8,848 nucleotides of DNA from NCBI GenBank assembly GCA_003448835.1, contig DLXM01000225.1:1-8848 (forward strand), written 5' to 3'. The notes beneath the pieces are model-generated. The model was not told the DNA's origin and did not search any database. It saw only the letters and a list, made by a program, of their open reading frames with translations. Below are positions 7,548 to 8,848 of this stretch, one piece after another. This stretch comes from Bacteroidota bacterium (GTDB taxonomy: Bacteria; Bacteroidota; Rhodothermia; Balneolales; HLUCCA01). A program made the translations under genes and the position numbers. Each line of letters starts with the position of its first letter. The first letter of the stretch is position 1.

Positions 7548-7600
7548 ACACGAGCATCAATGATGCGAAGTCTTTTGACGTACATCGTGAGCGTAGCGAG
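7548..7600 (+). repeat. Two-hairpin repeat, copy 3
   Basis: Begins ACACGAGC as in copy 1. Hairpin 1 is GCATCA (7554-7559), A, TGATGC (7561-7566), perfectly self-complementary. The nine-base core differs from copy 1 at every position, while the eight bases before it and nine after it (GCGAAGTCT) are identical. Then come GTACATCGTGAGC and hairpin 2 around GC-GTA-GC (7591-7597). The copy runs directly into the GAGAAAAA tandem repeat. Confidence 0.85.
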
Positions 7601-7631
7601 AGAAAAAGAGAAAAAGAGAAAAAGAGAAAAA
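7600..7631 (+). repeat. Perfect 8-base tandem repeat, GAGAAAAA x 4
   Basis: Four exact, head-to-tail copies at 7600-7607, 7608-7615, 7616-7623 and 7624-7631, ending in GGGAAGAGG. They begin at the end of hairpin-repeat copy 3 and lie 91 bases before the peroxiredoxin ATG. Perfect short repeats of this kind can gain or lose units by slippage. They are outside any credible reading frame, so a change would alter spacing and not the protein. Confidence 0.95.
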
Positions 7632-7722
7632 GGGAAGAGGGGGAAGGAGATGGAACGAATTTCGAGATCGGAATATTTAGTAGGGTGAACTTAAAACATC
7701 AATTAGAGAGGTTAACTAAGTA

Positions 7723-8190
7723 ATGATATCTGTTGGAAATAAAATAAATACAGATTTTGAACTTCAACTTGTTCAAAACGGCGAAGATAAATCAGTCAAA
7801 TTTAAAGACATTCTCGATAAGCCGGTAATCGTGTCGGTTTATATGAAAAACAACACTGGAAGCTGTGATTTTCAGAATCAAAGTCTGGCCGGTGACCAAC
7901 TAAAATTCGAGAAAAAAGGTGTAAAATTGATATCCTTAAGCAAGGATACATGTGAGTCTCACAAAAAATATGCCGAAAAACACGGAATTAACTATATATT
8001 GGCATCCGACCCTGATTTCAATTTCTCGAAAGCAACCGATTCGATTGTAGAGAAAAAGATGTACGGGAAGACATTTGAAGGTCCGACGCGTTCTGCCTAT
8101 TATATTGATAAAGATGGGACTGTACTCGGAATCATCGAGAAAATTGATCCAAAAAATCACGCCGCTGAGCTGCTTGAGTTAATCGGGTAG
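7723..8190 (+). CDS. PrxQ/BCP-like peroxiredoxin with an altered active-site motif
   Basis: A 155-residue cytosolic thioredoxin-fold protein of normal PrxQ/BCP length, expected to reduce hydrogen peroxide or organic peroxides. The start SVGNKINTDFEL aligns with the usual 'G--APDF-L' opening, which supports the ATG at 7723. The peroxidatic Cys is C48 in NNTGSCDFQ. The motif Thr three residues earlier (T45) is present, but the motif Pro at Cys-7 is M41, and the usual TPGC is TGSC. The conserved Arg is R123 in PTRSAYYIDKDG. No Cys lies at C48+5, the commonest BCP resolving position. The only other Cys is C77 in SKDTCESHKKYA, at the start of the helix that carries the resolving Cys in some PrxQ proteins, though about two turns earlier. 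It could be a two-Cys enzyme using C77, a one-Cys enzyme, or a redox sensor. A GAGAGG (7706-7711) lies 11 bases before the start. It follows the repeat region. Confidence 0.85.
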   Translation: MISVGNKINTDFELQLVQNGEDKSVKFKDILDKPVIVSVYMKNNTGSCDFQNQSLAGDQLKFEKKGVKLISLSKDTCESHKKYAEKHGINYILASDPDFNFSKATDSIVEKKMYGKTFEGPTRSAYYIDKDGTVLGIIEKIDPKNHAAELLELIG

Positions 8191-8251
8191 GCGCCTGAAT
8201 CGAAAATTATTATTCTGATTACGGCCTCAGCCTTGGTAAAATGCACTATTT

Positions 8252-8848
8252 ATGAAATCATTGGTTATTGTTGAGTCGCCAACTAAGGCGAAAACTATTC
8301 GGAAATTTCTTTCTAAAGATTTTCTTGTGGATTCTTCATACGGACACATTCGTGATCTCCCTGCGAGTGCCAAGGAAATTCCTGCTAAACATAAAAAAGA
8401 GAAATGGGCAAATTTAGGAATCAACACCGATGATGATTTCGAACCACTTTATGTGATCTCTTCTGAGAAGAAAAAGGTTGTTAAGAAACTCAAGGATTTG
8501 TTGGGTGAAGTAGATGAATTGATTCTGGCGACTGACGAGGATCGTGAAGGTGAAGGAATTGCATGGCATATTCTGGAAGTTCTAAAGCCTAAAGTTCCCG
8601 TAAAGCGCATGGTTTTTCATGAAATTACAAAAGAAGCGATTGAGGATGCACTCACGAATTTCCGTGACATAAATATGCATCTTGTCGATGCTCAGGAAAC
8701 CCGTCGTGTTATTGATCGGCTGGCTGGGTACACCATTTCACCTTTGTTATGGAAGAAAATCGCACCAGGTCTTTCGGCTGGACGTGTCCAATCTGTTGCC
8801 GTTGAACTAATTGTACAACGAGAACGTGAGCGAATGAGATTCCGAAGC
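8252..8848 (+). CDS. topA: DNA topoisomerase I, N-terminal part (3' end outside window)
   Basis: An open frame of 199 codons runs off the right edge. It opens [16 protein letters not shown], the signature N-terminus of bacterial type IA topoisomerase I. The Toprim domain carries E8 and the acidic triad D95-E96-D97 in [14 protein letters not shown] (93-106), which bind Mg2+. Other family blocks are SYGHIRDLP (29-37), FHEITKEAI (122-130), [15 protein letters not shown] (146-160) and [10 protein letters not shown] (174-183). The enzyme relaxes negatively supercoiled DNA. The catalytic Tyr (expected near residue 300) and the C-terminal DNA-binding repeats lie beyond the window. The start at 8252 is fixed by homology, as no Shine-Dalgarno sequence is visible in the 61-base gap after the peroxiredoxin gene. 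That gap holds no clear terminator, so read-through from the peroxiredoxin is possible. Confidence 0.97.
   Translation, partial: MKSLVIVESPTKAKTIRKFLSKDFLVDSSYGHIRDLPASAKEIPAKHKKEKWANLGINTDDDFEPLYVISSEKKKVVKKLKDLLGEVDELILATDEDREGEGIAWHILEVLKPKVPVKRMVFHEITKEAIEDALTNFRDINMHLVDAQETRRVIDRLAGYTISPLLWKKIAPGLSAGRVQSVAVELIVQRERERMRFRS

Larger units (their letters stand above)
7288..7722. other. Gene-free, purine-rich region with three hairpin repeats
   Basis: This 435-base gap begins right after the PLP enzyme stop. Spacers are almost entirely A and G on the plus strand: 7288-7336 has only four pyrimidines, and 7600-7650 is nearly all purine. Three copies of a 53-58-base element interrupt them (listed separately). 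GGAAGGAGTGAA follows copies 1 (7401-7412) and 2 (7517-7528) at corresponding places, so the repeated unit is larger than the hairpins, with periods of about 117 and 94 bases. The last 60 bases before the peroxiredoxin are ordinary. Open frames on both strands here encode low-complexity Lys/Arg/Glu or Pro/Ser/Leu strings and are not credible genes. No intrinsic terminator was found. Confidence 0.8.

Noticed and set aside
7014..7585. Several minus-strand open frames of 70-152 codons rich in Pro, Ser, Leu and Phe
   Set aside because: They are complementary readings of the purine-rich repeat region and of the PLP enzyme gene; polypyrimidine DNA yields few stop codons, so long frames are expected by chance.
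7548..7600. Minus-strand intrinsic terminator formed by hairpin 1 of copy 3 and a nearby T-run
   Set aside because: The T-run begins several bases after the short stem, and copies 1 and 2 lack it; no minus-strand gene upstream needs a terminator there.
7337..7602. CRISPR array
   Set aside because: Copies are imperfect, spacing is uneven (117 and 94 bases), spacers are purine-rich and partly repeated, and no cas gene is present.
7484..7723. Plus-strand open frame of 79 codons (GTG start) whose stop overlaps the peroxiredoxin start as TAATG
   Set aside because: The product is low-complexity Lys/Arg/Glu from the purine tract and crosses a hairpin repeat and the GAGAAAAA repeat; there is no family match or ribosome-binding site, so the overlap looks accidental.

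Overview
The window looks like chromosomal DNA of a moderately AT-rich (low-40s % GC by eye), non-spore-forming-type bacterium, most likely from the Bacteroidota/FCB side of the tree; a Balneolota- or Rhodothermota-like organism fits best. This is inference from protein style, several weak ribosome-binding sites, a possible TAnnTTTG promoter element and the exported M24 peptidase and serine hydrolase. No ribosomal RNA, tRNA, transposase, phage gene or CRISPR array was seen.

Layout. (1) 1-387, +: C-terminal part of an HD-domain hydrolase cut by the left edge. (2) 396-2453, -: large exported serine hydrolase of the beta-lactamase/PBP4*-like family, tail-to-tail with the HD gene. (3) 2705-4255, +: exported aminopeptidase P-type metallopeptidase, divergent from the serine hydrolase and closed by a clear intrinsic terminator (4269-4300). 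(4) 5988-4382, -: two-gene operon spmA-spmB (nucleoside-recognition/gate-domain membrane proteins) with a one-base overlap; this SpmA carries a large inserted segment. (5) 6142-7287, +: PLP-dependent trans-sulfuration enzyme (cystathionine gamma-synthase/lyase family), divergent from spmA and preceded by a good promoter candidate. (6) 7288-7722: gene-free, strongly purine-biased stretch with three imperfect copies of a two-hairpin repeat. (7) 7723-8190, +: small PrxQ/BCP-like peroxiredoxin with an altered active-site motif. (8) 8252-8848, +: start of DNA topoisomerase I (topA), cut by the right edge.

Working together: the serine hydrolase and aminopeptidase P are both predicted to be exported and may share a divergent control region; a role in peptide or cell-wall turnover is possible but unproven. 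SpmA and SpmB are a known pair. The PLP enzyme and peroxiredoxin touch sulfur and redox chemistry, but the repeat region separates them and there is no evidence they are co-regulated.

The most unusual signal is the 7288-7680 repeat region. Copies 1 and 3 differ at all nine bases of the hairpin core while the 8 bases to the left and 9 to the right are identical, yet each core remains self-complementary. That pattern means the palindrome, not its sequence, is being kept, either by selection or by a mutational process such as template switching.
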